Part shown: positions 11,929 through 23,364 of the stretch, in pieces
Layout: each line of letters opens with the position of its first letter
How positions within the stretch are numbered: the first letter of the stretch is position 1
From: Corbicula japonica
Lineage: Eukaryota; Mollusca; Bivalvia; Venerida; Cyrenidae
DNA length: 64,000 nt
NCBI GenBank assembly: GCA_038501625.1
Contig: JAZAYU010000200.1
Coordinates: 310,001 to 374,000 of the forward strand
Direction: 5' to 3'
Translations under genes and position numbers: made by a program
Notes under the pieces: model-generated
The model's database searches: none
The model's input: only the letters and a program-made list of their open reading frames with translations
What the model was told of the DNA's origin: nothing

Positions 11929-12179
11929 GGGGTGCGTCACGGGAAAAGTAACCTTCGGACAGTTGTCGTCAATCCTTGAAATGACGTCATGAAGTTGAGT
12001 AGACGACATTACTTATTATACATTTCGCGGTTAAAATAACATTAAATTGTCAAAATTTGTAGCAAAATGACTTTTCAGTTAATAGAAAATAACAGATAGT
12101 TTTAAGTTCTTTCTTAATATAGTAACAACTAAAATGTCATCAAATATGACCGAAGGTACCTTTTCCCGTGGTGTACCCC
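11929..12179. mobile_element. MITE with 32-bp inverted repeats (M3)
   Basis: The ends begin GGGGTRCRYCACGGGAAAAG, pair over 32 bp with about six differences and enclose 251 bp. AAAT flanks both sides, a possible 4-bp target duplication. The interior is noncoding. I cannot assign a superfamily. Confidence 0.75.
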
Positions 12180-12316
12180 AAATGAGATCGTCTTTGGGTT
12201 TGTCATGGTAGAAGTATTGTTAGACTGACACAATTCTCACACAGTTGTTTATTGAATATGAAATTGTAGCTCGATGAACAATAATCATTACATTTAGTAG
12301 TTTTATCAAGGGTTTA

Positions 12317-12577
12317 TATACTCAACAAAAATAGAAACCTGACACTTTATATTTGGTGTATTTTACTGGAATCAGATTTAAAGCTAATTGAATTGTGGTA
12401 TGTAATAAAAATTGTGCATGTTTTGAACTTAATTATGCATTTTGATATTTTTGGTGCATGAAACAAGTGATTCAATGGTTATTTTCTTTTGGATGGTGCA
12501 AAAATATATAGCTTTTGAATATGCACCTCATACTTATTCAAAGTTACAGTGTCAGGTTTCTTTTTTTGTTGAGTATA
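12317..12577. mobile_element. TA-type MITE (M2)
   Basis: The 29-bp inverted repeats begin TATACTCAACAAAAA and end at CCTGACAC, with one mismatch. The 261-bp element shares its terminal ACTCAACAAAA with the larger element at 1910-2469, so the two are probably moved by the same transposase. Confidence 0.85.
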
Positions 12578-12697
12578 TTTCTCGTTATGATTTGTAATAT
12601 CACTATAACATACCTCTGGTATTCATCAAACTAAACGTTACCAAAACGGCGTGCTATTATATACTCCAAATAAACTCTCAATAATTTTTTTAATAGA

Positions 12698-12972
12698 TTA
12701 AAGGGGAACCTTGAAAGCCACCGAACACGACAAATTTGAAAATACTGCAGGCTCGGTTTGATTGAGCCTGTTCATGGGCAGTAATGGGAATGCATATTAA
12801 TACCAACGCCGCCTAGCCCCGGGTTGAGCGCAAATCAGTAATTTCACCATTAAATAGTACAATTTCGATCCATCCCAAACGATGATATGCATATGGCGGT
12901 GAACATGGAACCTTCAATGAGGTATTTTCAGATTAATACCATTCCATGTTCAGCGGCGTTTCAGGAATAACG
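12698..12972 (+). repeat. Family A interspersed repeat, near full length (A1)
   Basis: This copy defines the family. In order it has GGAACCTTGAAAGCCACCGA, the dyad GGCTCGGTTTGATTGAGCC, CATGGGCAGTAATGG, GCCTAGCCCCGGGTTGAGCG, ACAATTTCGATCCATCCCAA, ATGCATATGGCGGTGAACAT and a CAGCGGCG end. It is about 275 bp. Copies recur around the macro-domain and Trunk/PTTH-like genes on both strands. Confidence 0.85.
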
Positions 12973-13861
12973 CAACGCGTTTTTGATATTATTATTGATT
13001 GCTCGTTTGAGGGAGATATGTGAAATGTTTAACAATATATTTAACCCATTGGTTAATGAAACAAAAACAAATTCGAAAAACAAGTTTTAATTTTGTTTGT
13101 TTAGTAATAAGAACAATAAATCAAGTTTATATATTTCAAAACCACATTGAATGCATGCTGGATATTTTTTAAATGCATTACTTTTATAGTTGATTTCATC
13201 ACAATCTTAAAATGTGTCCTTGTTCTTCCTTATCCATCAACAGATTTTTATGGAAATAGTTTCAATATTTTATATACAGATTCATTTCAAAACAATCAAG
13301 TTTGCCTCTTGCAATTGCAAAAGCTATACAAGGCAAACTATTGGATGCCGCAAAATAATCAGTTCATCAATATAAGTTAATCTTCATAATGATATTCTAC
13401 GGAGATGACCCGCTATGATTATGATTATGACCGTATTTTTCCCTGTCTGATCTATAAAAGCCATGATAGACACAATCTGATGAGGCCTCTGTTTCCAGCA
13501 GTTTTAGCAGCAATTATTATTATATTACATTTTTTCTTCCGTAAAAAACGAATGCGTGTGTCTGTAACAGTTTCCATATTACGATTTAATACCGTAAATG
13601 GGTGAAAACTAGACCTGTAAGATAAATTGATGACATCTATACCCACCCAAACTTCCTATTGGTTACTTTGCGTCAATAATTTATCAGTAGAAAGGCATTG
13701 ACAAAACTCTTTGTGAGCAGTTGCCAACAACAGTCTTTAATTTAAGCTTTAACAATGTAAGAATTGACTTTGTAACAGTTTTGCATTAGTTATCATAAAT
13801 TTTGCATAAATGCATTTCATGCAATTAAAGTTCAAGCAACTAGAAACTCGCTCTAAATTGG
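12973..13861. other. No recognisable feature
   Basis: AT-rich noncoding sequence. The short open frames at 13147-13646 overlap on both strands and match nothing that I recognise. Confidence 0.45.
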
Positions 13862-14060
13862 TTATTTTTGAGAACTGGTCGGGGCAAGTGTGAGGTTGGG
13901 GATCATAGAACCAGGTTTTTACTAGTGGCAAACTGTTTTGTCCCTAACCGTTCCAATGCGGTAACCCTTTGGTTATCAATTTCGTTGATTATTTGATATG
14001 TCTTTTTTAAATTAATTCATTTAATAAACGATGCTCTCTTTTACTTTCTGCGTTTTGAGT
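13862..14060 (+). repeat. Family S, diverged copy (S2)
   Basis: It retains AGAACTGGTCGGGGCAAGTGT, the AGAACCAGGTTTTTA box, the CCGTTCCAATGCGGTAACCC segment and a GAGTCGAGGCCGTGTC end, with many substitutions. It is an older copy than S1. Confidence 0.7.
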
Positions 14061-14422
14061 CGAGGCCGTGTCTTATGAATTTAACCATTTCTGATATGCC
14101 TATTTCACAGTTTTATAAAGTGCAACGAGTGGACTCTGCTGTGATACTATCATCAGTTTATGACCGCATACGAGTAATAATTATATTACGAAGCAAGACA
14201 TAACTCAATTATCCAGTTCGAATAATAGAAGGTTCTGGCTCCAAAGCAAAACTATTCATGTTAAATTAAATCATCATAGGGAAAAATTACATTGATTGAT
14301 CGATGTGCGAAATTTAGTCTATAAGAAAATTGCATCATGGTTATTATTTGAGGATCTGGAAATTATTTATGCCACTACCAAAATTATATTGTTTCTACAG
14401 CAATTAAATTAGAGAATAATAT

Positions 14423-14545
14423 ATGGGTGGTCGGGGGCGGATGTTGATAATTGCCCCGCTGAAGAGATAAAATGCCGGAGGGCTTTAGGCGAGGGCATTT
14501 TATCTCTAGCGGGGCAATTATCAACATCCGCCGATGACCACCCAT
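14423..14545. mobile_element. Foldback element E (about 56-bp arms)
   Basis: The arms run 14423-14478 and 14490-14545. Outer ends are ATGGGTGGTC and GACCACCCAT, and the inner parts include GCGGGGCAATTATCAACATC and its complement. The loop is about 11 bp. The same GGGGCAATTAT string recurs in the hairpin at 14943-14990, so the two are probably related. Confidence 0.85.
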
Positions 14546-14716
14546 GAATTGTTCTGTATAATACATATGTCAGTTTTCCCTCGATAACTGTACCGGTGAA
14601 ATCCGTGGTTTACCTTACCCGCAGGGCAAAGGGAAATAATTATGTTAGAAGTTGTGTCAAAACTGTTTACATTTTTCAGTGTAAATATCTCAAATCTTCA
14701 GAATTTCAATCATACT

Positions 14717-14938
14717 TTAGTTTGATCTGTACATTTTAATTATCAGACCATTTACGTCAAATCCTTCTTCCTCGGTTAAATGATTGTTTTCTTGAGGCCT
14801 CTTAGCAATAATTCCATCTAAATCTAGAATTCTATTTGCGAGCGACTCCAGCGTACGTTCAATCGTTGCCCTTTTGCTGTCGGGAATGCCGCTAATGACG
14901 TAATGCAAAACCAAGCATTGCACGTGCGTCTTTTCCAA
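14717..14938 (-). CDS. Unrecognised 73-codon open frame between two hairpins
   Basis: The frame reads MEKTHVQCLVLHYVISG and continues with a charged, helix-prone stretch. Its base composition is less AT-rich than the flanks, which is the only reason to keep it. It lies between foldback E and the hairpin at 14943-14990 and starts at the hairpin edge, so it may be cargo of a foldback element or a captured exon. I recognise no family and see no clear splice sites. It may be chance. Confidence 0.25.
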   Translation of the reverse strand: MEKTHVQCLVLHYVISGIPDSKRATIERTLESLANRILDLDGIIAKRPQENNHLTEEEGFDVNGLIIKMYRSN

Positions 14939-14942
14939 GGGC

Positions 14943-14990
14943 TTTTATCGCATAATTGCCCTCCACGTGCGGGGCAATTATGCGATAAAA
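14943..14990. repeat. 19-bp-arm hairpin related to foldback E
   Basis: TTTTATCGCATAATTGCCC pairs exactly with its reverse complement across a 9-bp loop containing CACGTG. It shares GGGCAATTAT with the arms at 14423-14545. Confidence 0.85.
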
Positions 14991-15299
14991 TCTGCCGAGG
15001 CCGAGAAATAATATTTTTTCAACGTAAATTTGTTACTATATATAGTAACATATGTATTATTGCGCATTATTAAATACAAGCTATAAGACATTACATATCA
15101 TTTACTTAATGATCACCAACAATGACTCAATAATTAGCTCTAGCCCATGTAATCATTCCGACATAATCAAAGAATGTTACTTCAGCATTGCTCAGAATAG
15201 CTTACACAATTATGTTTAAGAAAATGGAGGGTGTAAGTAACTCTCATTGATTTATGTCTTAATAATAACCATTAACATAATAATTGGTGGTTTGGAGCT

Positions 15300-15480
15300 A
15301 CATGTAAATCACTTAGGAAACTTGTAGTTGCTTGTTCATATTGGAAATTGGAGGGTCCAAGGTGAGGTTGTTGCAACCTAGAACATGGTTTAAAGGCCAA
15401 GTGGCAAAATGTTATGCGACTCAGAGTTCAAAGGCGGATTCTCCTTTTCCTTTTATTGTCTGTCGTTTCTTTAAACTGCA
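15300..15480 (+). repeat. Family S, diverged copy (S3)
   Basis: Weak but ordered similarity: AACTTGTAGTTGCTTG, GGTCCAAGGTGAGGTTG, AACCTAGAACATGGTTTAAA, then GGCAAAATGTTATGCGACTC. The right end is lost. Confidence 0.55.
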
Positions 15481-16344
15481 ATGTGTATGTTGTACAAACA
15501 AACACATAATTATAAGTGATAGTTTTGGTTTTAAATCAATCTTTTTTAGAATGGTTTTATCAATTAAACGGGTCGTTGGTACGCAAGTACACACATAAAA
15601 CCTTACCTTAACAAACACCATCAAAGTTGTTCACATTAACTGATGAAAGCATTGGGAACGGGGCTATCAAAACTATCATAGACCTGAAAACAGCATCTGA
15701 TCGTTTTGGCGCATCGCAGACAACAAAGATTTCCGTTCATGCATGCGCATGACTGAAATAGGCTATAGAATCATATCGGGTCTTAGCAAATGCTGACTTG
15801 TGCACTTTGAAAATATACCTTAATGAAAAAATTCGCTTTTATAAAAATAGTAAATATTCGTGACTTTGTATTGACCAATATTTTTGTAAAACTATTTTAT
15901 TGAGGCCGGGCTCGAGCGGATGCAAACCGTGGAATTAGCCTTACTTTTGGAATTTGTCGTATTTTCTAAGTGTTGTTTTCTTTCAAGAAAATTCACCCAA
16001 ACCTGACAATACGTGGCCTTATGTATAACATATAAATCATAGAGCAACATACTGCATTCATTATCAACACAACAAAGCAAAGCATGCAACATCGACATTT
16101 GTCTAGCCTTGTGATGTATTGGTAATCCAGAATACAATAAAATATTATTTTCGGGAGTTCAAGTCTACTGCAGTTCCATAAATGGATTGTATTCTGAAGA
16201 TTGGTATTAATTTGAAAATGCCGCATTGAAGTTTCCACGTTCACCGTCATGTATACACCGTTGATTGGGATAGATCTTAATTAGAACTGTTCAGTTGTGT
16301 TGATAATGAGCGAGGCTAGGCGGCGTGGGAAGTATTATGCATTT

Positions 16345-16420
16345 CAATTAAATGCCAATAAAATCGAGCCTGCAATCTTTTCATATTTGTTGTATTCGGT
16401 GGCTTTCAAGGCTCATTTTT
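16345..16420 (-). repeat. Family A fragment
   Basis: The minus-orientation end of family A is recognisable: ATCGAGCCTGCAATCTTTTC followed by GTATTCGGTGGCTTTCAAGG. Confidence 0.6.
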
Positions 16421-16607
16421 TATTTATTGATTGGAATAAAACATGCTTCGATATTGTTATACCTATTTTAAATATAACTGATTGGCGATTAAATTTCTGT
16501 TTTGTATTAATCAAAGAATTAAAATTTCGACTTTTCCCCTACTATATGACTACTTGCCCTATAGCACAATTATACGAATAATACCTATTCAATACACACA
16601 TGATAGA

Positions 16608-16760
16608 TGAAAACGGAATTTTGAAAGCCACCGACCTCAAAACTATGAAATTATTGGAGGCTCAGTTTAACCGGGCCTGTTCTTGGGCAGTAATGGAAAT
16701 GCATATTATTGCACACGCAATCTAGACCCGGGTTTAGCGCAACTTAATTTAACCTGTTGG
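16608..16760 (+). repeat. Family A left half joined to family S (A2)
   Basis: The copy begins TTGAAAGCCACCGACC, has GGGCAGTAATGGAAATGCAT and AGACCCGGGTTTAGCGCAAC, and runs straight into an S copy at about 16752. Either S inserted here or the A copy was truncated. Confidence 0.75.
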
Positions 16761-16985
16761 GGCAAGTGTGAGAAAGGTGCACTCTAGAACCCGGGTAAAA
16801 CCCCCGGTAACAAAATGTTTTGCAAAATCTCTTCTTAGGCGGTACCCTCATAGGTTCTCTTTTTCGTTAATTGTTTCTGGTGTCTTATTTTAAATTGATA
16901 TTCTTATAAACCCAGTTTTCTTTTCCTTTCTTCTATTCGGCTGTGTAGGGAGTCTGTGTTCTCTGCGTGTAGTGATTCCTATGGA
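16752..16985 (+). repeat. Family S copy (S4)
   Basis: CCTGTTGGGGCAAGTGTGAG, GTGCACTCTAGAACC and TTTTTCGTTAATTGTTTCTG are retained. It ends with CTGTGTTCTCTGCGTGTAGTG. Confidence 0.8.
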
Positions 16986-17434
16986 AGCCCTGGAGGGCCA
17001 CCTAAGAGTTTCGACTTACGATATTTTACCTTTGACTTTCTATTTATGACTTTCGACTTTTTACTTGTGACTTATGACTTCTGGCAAACCAATTATACAC
17101 GTGCATTAGAAGCTGAAATCAGCAACGTTGGTTTCAGGTATGTTTTCCAAACTTTAATCTTTTATTATTAATTTTATCGAGATTTGTCATTGAGGAGAGG
17201 ATGTGTTTAAGAGGGGAGATTTAATGTTATTTTAAATATTCCCATAATGTTAGTATTTATCACAGACTGTAATTCCACAAGTGACCGTATGTTTTGTTCA
17301 ATTTTAAAACTGTATATTAACAAGTAGACAGCGAATACACGTACAAAGCTCACTTGTCAGTGTGATCGAGCTCCATTTCGAATTTAGCTTTTATGTCTAA
17401 TTTTGTGGTATATTCCGAAAATTAAGAAAAGAAG

Positions 17435-17692
17435 GTGAAATATGCATAACAGGAATCGCCACATTCAGAAAAAACAGCCTCCCCACACAGTCAAGAAGAG
17501 GAGAGTGGGAGAGAGCATGATTAATAAAATGATCAGTTTAAAAAAAAAACACCACAAATAATTAACAAAAATGAGAACCCGATGGGTTACCGCCTTGGAA
17601 CGGTCAGTGGCAAATCAAATTGCCACTAGGGGTTTAAACCAGGTTCTAGGGTGCACCAATCTCACACTTGCCCCAACAGGTTCTCAATTTTA
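17435..17692 (-). repeat. Family S copy (S5)
   Basis: Reverse orientation. CGCCACATTCAGAAAAAACA is followed by the GCGGTAA-type segment, a CAAATTGCCACTAGGG stretch, and GGTTCTAGGGTGCACCAATC. It is close to S1 in sequence. Confidence 0.85.
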
Positions 17693-18248
17693 GAATAAGA
17701 TATAGGACCAATCGAGAATAAAAATTATAATGAGAGCATTTCAAGGGTGATAAGCTTTTCGCATCTAACTTTTCATACTCAAGAGTCTTTATGAAACGCA
17801 GATAATATATTTAACTATTTTATACCACAACTTTATAAAAATTTATATAGAAGATAAACTTGTATTTCACAACTCCTGGATAAAAGATAATGAAGATGAA
17901 AACCTTGATGTCGATCTGTGCCTTCATCAGTATACTGTTAGGCATTACCCAAGCTACTGTGCCGAAGTACTCCCGCTCAACATCTTTAGCAAACAGAACT
18001 TTGCTCATAATATAGTACTTCTAGAAAGGTTGTAAGATCTATGAAATTGTAGCATTTTTAATTATACGGCATGGGGTTACGACGTCATTGAAGACAATGA
18101 GAGAAATTATTAAACGCTTAAACTTGAAATGGAGTAAGAGAATATATACTCGTCTTGAGACTGTGTCAGATGTTGTAAACGTAGAAAAAGAACAATTGGA
18201 CAATGCATAGGTTACTGTACAATGTGGCGTAGGTTAATGTTGGAATTA

Positions 18249-18640
18249 CCACGTGTACGTCAAAATGGACGACGTCTTGGAAATGATGAGAGCGCCTGAT
18301 CCAATTGGTGTTGAGTCGCGCAAAGCACATCGTCCTATCCAGCGCGAATACTGCGCCAAAGGACCCAGTTTTACATGGCATATTGATAGTTACGACAAAC
18401 AAAAACCATATGAATTTTGTATTTGTGGTGCTGTGGATGGGTTAGGTAAAAAAATAAGCTGATTCGGACTTGAATAACGACCCACACGTTATTGCAAGAT
18501 ACTTTTTAGACGCATTGAATGAATATCAAAATGCCCTCGAATACTACCGTATATGCCGAGATGGTGGAACAGAAAACTTTATTTATTTACTATTGCAGCA
18601 AAAGCTCTGACACGATTCTGCAGACCCGTTTGCTCGGGCT
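18249..18640 (+). pseudogene. Decayed integrase-like (DDE) transposase fragment
   Basis: The frame from 18253 contains GPSFTWHIDSYDK followed by the YEFCICGAVDG stretch, close to the 'G-P-[NS]-x-x-W-H-[ID]-D-x-Y-D-K' signature of a family of integrase-core proteins common in molluscs and fish. The first acidic catalytic residue lies in the HID segment. After a stop near 18460 a shifted frame continues with DPHVIARYFLDALNEYQ and CRDGGTEN, which matches the second catalytic Asp region. Stops and frameshifts make it inactive. The family assignment rests on these two motifs only. Confidence 0.6.
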
Positions 18641-18904
18641 CGAACATTGTAGTTGAAAAAAAAAACATCTAATCAACGCATTTAAAATCGTGGTGTACAT
18701 TTCGACAAAATAGAATCCATTAGTGGATTTTTTCTCAAAGACTTGCGCGATATAGGTATATTTAATGAACTAATCCCGATAAAATGTAAAAATTTAAATT
18801 TTTTGCTTCAAGAGCACACGGTTTTTTTGTACCAGGTCTGAATGACCTCCTGAGTTCAGCAATAAAGTTAACTTGAGAGACGTACATATTTGCAATAATT
18901 ACAA

Positions 18905-19215
18905 AAAAGTGAAATTCGCATATCAGTAACTGTCACATTCAGAAGACACAGCCTCCCCACATCTTTAGCCAAGAAGAAGAGAGGAATAGAGAGCTTTGTT
19001 TATAAAATGACCAATTTCAAAACAAACACCACAAACATTAACAAAAACGAGAACCTTATGGGTTACCGTCTTTGAACGGTCGGTGGCAAAAAAAATTGCC
19101 ACTGGGGAGTTTAAACCAGGTTCTAGGGTGCACCAACCTGACAACCTGACACTAGCCCTAGCATGTTCTCATATCGACAAACAAGTACAAGTTGTCTTGG
19201 AGAAATAACTCCAGC
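18905..19215 (-). repeat. Family S copy (S6)
   Basis: Reverse-orientation copy with CTGTCACATTCAGAAGACAC, a CCGTCTTTGAACGGTCGGTG stretch, GGTTCTAGGGTGCACCAACC (with a small local duplication of CAACCTGACA) and an end at AAGTTGTCTTGG. It sits at the same distance from an exon-like segment as S8 does. Confidence 0.85.
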
Positions 19216-19321
19216 ACACCCATCAGCTAACAAATGTTGTAGGCAAAAGCACAATAACATATAAATCATAAGAAGCTATTTGCATTGTTAAGCCAAAGGG
19301 GTTGGTATTCAATGGCCTTAC

Positions 19322-19470
19322 CGAGACCAGAGCCTCTGGAGTCAAATCAGCAAGAAGTCGATGACAGGGATAAAAGAAACAAATAGAGCTTCTAGGTTCT
19401 TTTAAGAAAAGATTTCCCCATAAACCTTCATGGACTCTTACAAGTCTGTTTATTAGATTCAACGTGTAAT
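19322..19470 (-). pseudogene. Degenerate copy of an exon-like segment
   Basis: On the minus strand the end reads LLADLTPEALVSV, then a GTAAGG splice-donor-like site at 19321. It is clearly related to the better-preserved segment at 23769-23956. The upstream part is frameshifted relative to that copy. I do not recognise the parent gene. Confidence 0.5.
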
Positions 19471-19489
19471 TCATTCGCAACAAATAGCA

Positions 19490-20970
19490 AACAAACTTTA
19501 TTATGCATTATGGAATTAAAAGGGAAAAGCTATTTATTAAATGATTGTTGATGCGAAACTATTTATTGATCATTGTGATTAATGCTGACGTTATTTTACG
19601 CTTTCTGCGGTTTGGGAATTATGACTTTTCACTTATGACTTTTGCCTTGTGCATGATGACCTTTTAGTTATAGCTTATTACTTTTGACTTTTATCTTGTG
19701 ACTTTTAACTTATAACTTTTGTATTTTGCTGTTACTCTTTGCCTTGGTACAAACATTACTCTTTTACATGTTTTAGGTTAGGGCTAAATGAACAAATTTG
19801 TTATTCAAACACCAAACGCATAGTTCAGCACAGCTTACAATTTATTACAATGTTGAATTTTATTTTCCTATGATATCTTTTAGCTGAACATTAGTTTAAC
19901 CTACAGTCTTATGTCTACAGTTGTATTTGTTGTTTGTTTATTGTAATAAATGACAAATCAAAGCTAACTTCAATTAATTAATTTAAGAAATTAACATTCT
20001 CACACAGTTGGTACGGATGTTCGTATTTCCGTATTATTTCTAAACATTGCGAAACTTTTTTTTTCCGCTGACAAAAGTTGACAATTTCTAGTTGGCTTAA
20101 TAAACGAAATTAATCAATATATATAATCTATATAATGAGATCATACAGAGGCGACCCGCTAGGAATATGATTGTATCTCTTCTGATCTATGTTTCCATAT
20201 TGGGGACATTTCACTGACAAGGGAGGATAATGTTCTAAATATTGCCAAGGATAATATACAACAAGATAATATTTTTAATCAGAAGAGCACAACACGGGTT
20301 GATAAATATTGTTTTTAGCGGAGTGACTTGTTTTTTAACAAATCTGTGAACTGCGATAAAATAAAAAATTAACAACATGTATTATTAGACATTATTTATT
20401 TACGTGAAACGATATTGTTCGATTTTTCTTATTTGATTTTGCAACGCTAACCTTTTACTGGTGAATAATAAGAAAATTTGAAATATAAAGGATTTTAACC
20501 AGACGTTTGTAGAAATTGAAGTTTTCAATCTATGTTATGGTAAAACAAAATTCAAAAAACTCGCATGAAGTGCGTGTTATTACGAACAATTTACGTTAAT
20601 GCAGATCTATTTTCCTATATCTGAAATATAAATCTTATGAAATTCCGTCCATTTGGGTCAAGTAAATTGAGCCATTCGATTATCGTCGAAAGAATAGGCG
20701 CTCTATTCTGTCTTTGTCAATCTTCAGTGCTTTCAACTGTCAAAAGCACATATTTCAGTATTTGTCCAACGTTTCCATCCTAAAGTTAACAAAACCAGAC
20801 TATACAAAACATTATTGTAAGTGCTCTTAACCCTGAAGCCCTATAACTAAAAACAAACATTAACTCCATGTGGTATTGACATTTTCTTATCATTTAGGTT
20901 ATTCAATGTAGTTATCTGTTTCAGTTACCTCCCTTGATGGTAATATGCTAATTTCAAACCAAAGAGAGTA
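19490..20970. other. No recognisable feature
   Basis: AT-rich noncoding DNA. A low-complexity TGACTTTTGACTT-type run lies at 19620-19730. Confidence 0.45.
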
Positions 20971-20974
20971 GCGC

Positions 20975-21215
20975 TATTTGTGCAGTGTGGCGGCCGTAAA
21001 AAGTCACCCCGTACATATAGTCAGTACTGTTATCAGTAAAATAACCCGTTACCGATGTCATGCAGTGATGGTTACGTTTATCAGGGCTATCCGATCAACC
21101 TTTAATGGGGTTGTCCCGGCTAGCTCAGTTGGTTGCGCCGCCGGAATTGCAGGGCTAGGCTGTCGCCGTGACGGTGCGGTTTCGCTTCCACCAAGAGGCA
21201 CTATCATTTGAACAC
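20975..21215 (+). repeat. tRNA-derived SINE, best copy (family V, V2)
   Basis: The tRNA-like head at about 21113-21195 has the A box GGCTAGCTCAGTTGG and, after GTCGCCGTGACGGTG, a B-box-like CGGTTTCGCTTCC. Upstream unique family sequence includes GGCTATCCGATCAACC (also in the 51 kb copy) and GTGGCGGCCGTAAAA. Related GTGGTGGCCGTAAAACGTCG occurs at 31430. A 53-bp minisatellite starts 60 bp downstream. Confidence 0.75.
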
Positions 21216-21274
21216 TTCTTTTGGGGCGATACAGATGGTATGTACTGTGTCTGTTTCTCACATGATGGTCTATG

Positions 21275-21486
21275 CGCTGCCGCCGCAGCTGCGTAGCCTT
21301 GAGGCTATCAATACATTCAATTGTCGGCGCTGCCGCCGCAGCTGCGTAGCCTTGAGGCTATCCATACATTCAATTGTCGGCGCTGCCGCCGCAGCTGCGT
21401 AGACTTGAGGCTATTTATAAATTCAATCGTCGGCGCTGCCGCCGCAGCTGCGTAGCCGTGATGCTATCCATTCATTTAATTGTCGT
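21275..21486 (+). repeat. 53-bp GC-rich minisatellite, 4 copies
   Basis: Unit starts fall at 21275, 21328, 21381 and 21434. Each starts CGCTGCCGCCGCAGCTGCGT, a sequence with an internal GCAGCTGC dyad, and continues with AGCCTTGAGGCTAT and an ATTCAATTGTCGG end. The last unit is the most diverged. It lies just 3' of the V2 SINE. Confidence 0.95.
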
Positions 21487-21754
21487 TAGTTACATGTAAC
21501 CTTTTATTATGATCTTTAATGCAGTCTTATATTTATGGTATTTCTGCACTTGTCATAGCACTGTCATTGATAAAAAAGAATATTATCAAAATCTCCTAAA
21601 CGGAAAAATGCAGTTCATTAAAACTTTGTACAAATTCATGATATGTGTGTGTATACGCGAAAAAGTTAAAAAAGTAAAGAAAAATCGCTATATCTAAAAC
21701 ATTCTATTTCAATTTATTTCTAAACACAAAAAATAAGCAACACAAAAATATATA

Positions 21755-21815
21755 AAAAATGAAAGCGTCTCCAACTGGAAGTGAACCCGCATCGTCACGG
21801 CGACAGCGCCTAGCC
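21755..21815 (-). repeat. tRNA-derived SINE fragment (V3)
   Basis: Reverse-orientation copy of the B-box half: GAAGTGAACCCGCATCGTCA followed by CGGCGACAGCGCC. Confidence 0.65.
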
Positions 21816-21884
21816 TAAAACAGATCTAAAACTATCTAAAACATGTGTTCATGGATCATGTGATGCTGATTATTTTGTGGGCTT

Positions 21885-22215
21885 TTGCATGCAACATTGT
21901 TTAGCTAATGGGTGAGTTGAAGTTATTTCACCAAGACAACTTGTACTTGTTTGTTGATATAAGAACCTGTTGGGGGCAAGTGTGAGGTTGGTGCACCCTA
22001 GAACGTGGCTTAACCCCCAGTGGCAATTTGTTTTGCCACTGACCGTTCCAAGGCGGTAAACCCAATGGTTCCCTATGTAGCTAATTGTTTGTGGCGTCTT
22101 ATTTGAATTGAGATTCTTATAACAACATGCTCTCTCGTCCTCTATTTTTTTCGCTGCGTGGGGAGGCTGTGTTTTGTGAGTGTGGCGATTTCTTTTATGC
22201 ATATTTCACTTTTTC
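21885..22215 (+). repeat. Family S copy (S7)
   Basis: Near full length. It starts CTTTTGCATGCAACATTG and ends GCTGTGTTTTGTGAGTGTGG, with a CCACTGACCGTTCCAAGGCG segment. The left edge matches the reverse copies S6 and S8, so the family extends about 40 bp further left than is visible in S1. Confidence 0.85.
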
Positions 22216-22600
22216 ATAGATAAAGGCTGAAATCAACCGAAAGGTCGACAACCACTACTAAGAAACGAACAAAATTATTCCGTGGTTATTCCTCGTCTGA
22301 TAGTGGTTTATGTTGTAAATGGGGCGAATTTGTTATTGACATTTGTATCGTAAATAATCTAATTGACTGATCTTTCAATATAGTAAAGAAAGATTTTTAG
22401 AACATGGATTATAAACCTACTTTACATAGCTTGATTTAATCGGAATATGTTTGCCTTTATTTAAAAAAGACTAATAATGTTTCGCCTCTTTTTCTAAATC
22501 ACAATGCTTCGTTAGATATAATCGTAATGAAATCAACATGTTAAAATGATGCAGCATTTAACCTTACTTAACGCGATTGACAACCATTTATTTAACAAGA

Positions 22601-22640
22601 AATATCTTTAAAAAGATAAACGGCGTAGATTGTATATGAA
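22601..22640. repeat. Conserved edge motif of family H
   Basis: AAGAAATATCTTTAAAAAG followed by ATAAACGGCGT recurs at 25968-25998 with one base difference. The ATCTTT/AAAGAT dyad gives a small hairpin. In both places it lies several hundred bases upstream of the family H block, so it may mark the left end of the same element. Confidence 0.5.
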
Positions 22641-23186
22641 ATGATGCAGTTTGTAGCTGGTATTATTCACTTCATCTTGATTTAAGTGTAAATTAAATAA
22701 TTTCATTGTGAATCCTTCACAATGACTTAATAGCGGACTCGCAGTTTTTTCGCGTAACATATTACACGTAGATGCCAGATTTAAGACAAGTAAGCACATG
22801 GTAAAATCCTCAGTCGCGATAAAGAATAAGTTTTATATAAGAAACGTATTGTAAAAGGCATTGGTTGTGTTTATTCTTAAAATATAATGTATCGGATGAT
22901 ATATCAATTGCTGAAAGAATAAGATATATTTAGTGAAGACTTCAAGACTTACATAGCGAACTTATTGCTTATATCGTGTAGCATATTATATACAGCTGAC
23001 CGATTTAAGAGACGGGTAAACATTTCAATTACTGAAAGAGCTGGGATGAATTTGCAATAACAAAATACTCACAAATATTACAATAATTCAAGCTGGCAGA
23101 TTTCACTACTTAATTTTTTAATTTTTCAGCTTCTAAACATCACAGCAACAATCGTTTCAAACAGTGTATTAACTAATTGTTTAAAA

Positions 23187-23363
23187 ATCCCACTAGATAC
23201 CTCTTCACCCTGCTAGATGCCTCTCCGGTGGAAATAGCTTCCAACCGAAATAGTTTATTTAATTTTCCCGCTGCATAATAATATAATACGAGTGTTATTT
23301 ACAACACTTCATTGGTTAATAAATTAGGTCAAAATTGAGCTTAGGCAGCTAACGCCGAAAAAA
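23187..23363 (+). repeat. Family H interspersed repeat, copy 1
   Basis: It shares TCCCACTAGATACCTCT, CCTGCTAGATGCCTCTC, CCGCTGCATAATAATA and GCAGCTAACGCCGAAAAA with 26722-26948. The family S copy S8 follows directly. Confidence 0.75.
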
Positions 23364-23364
23364 T

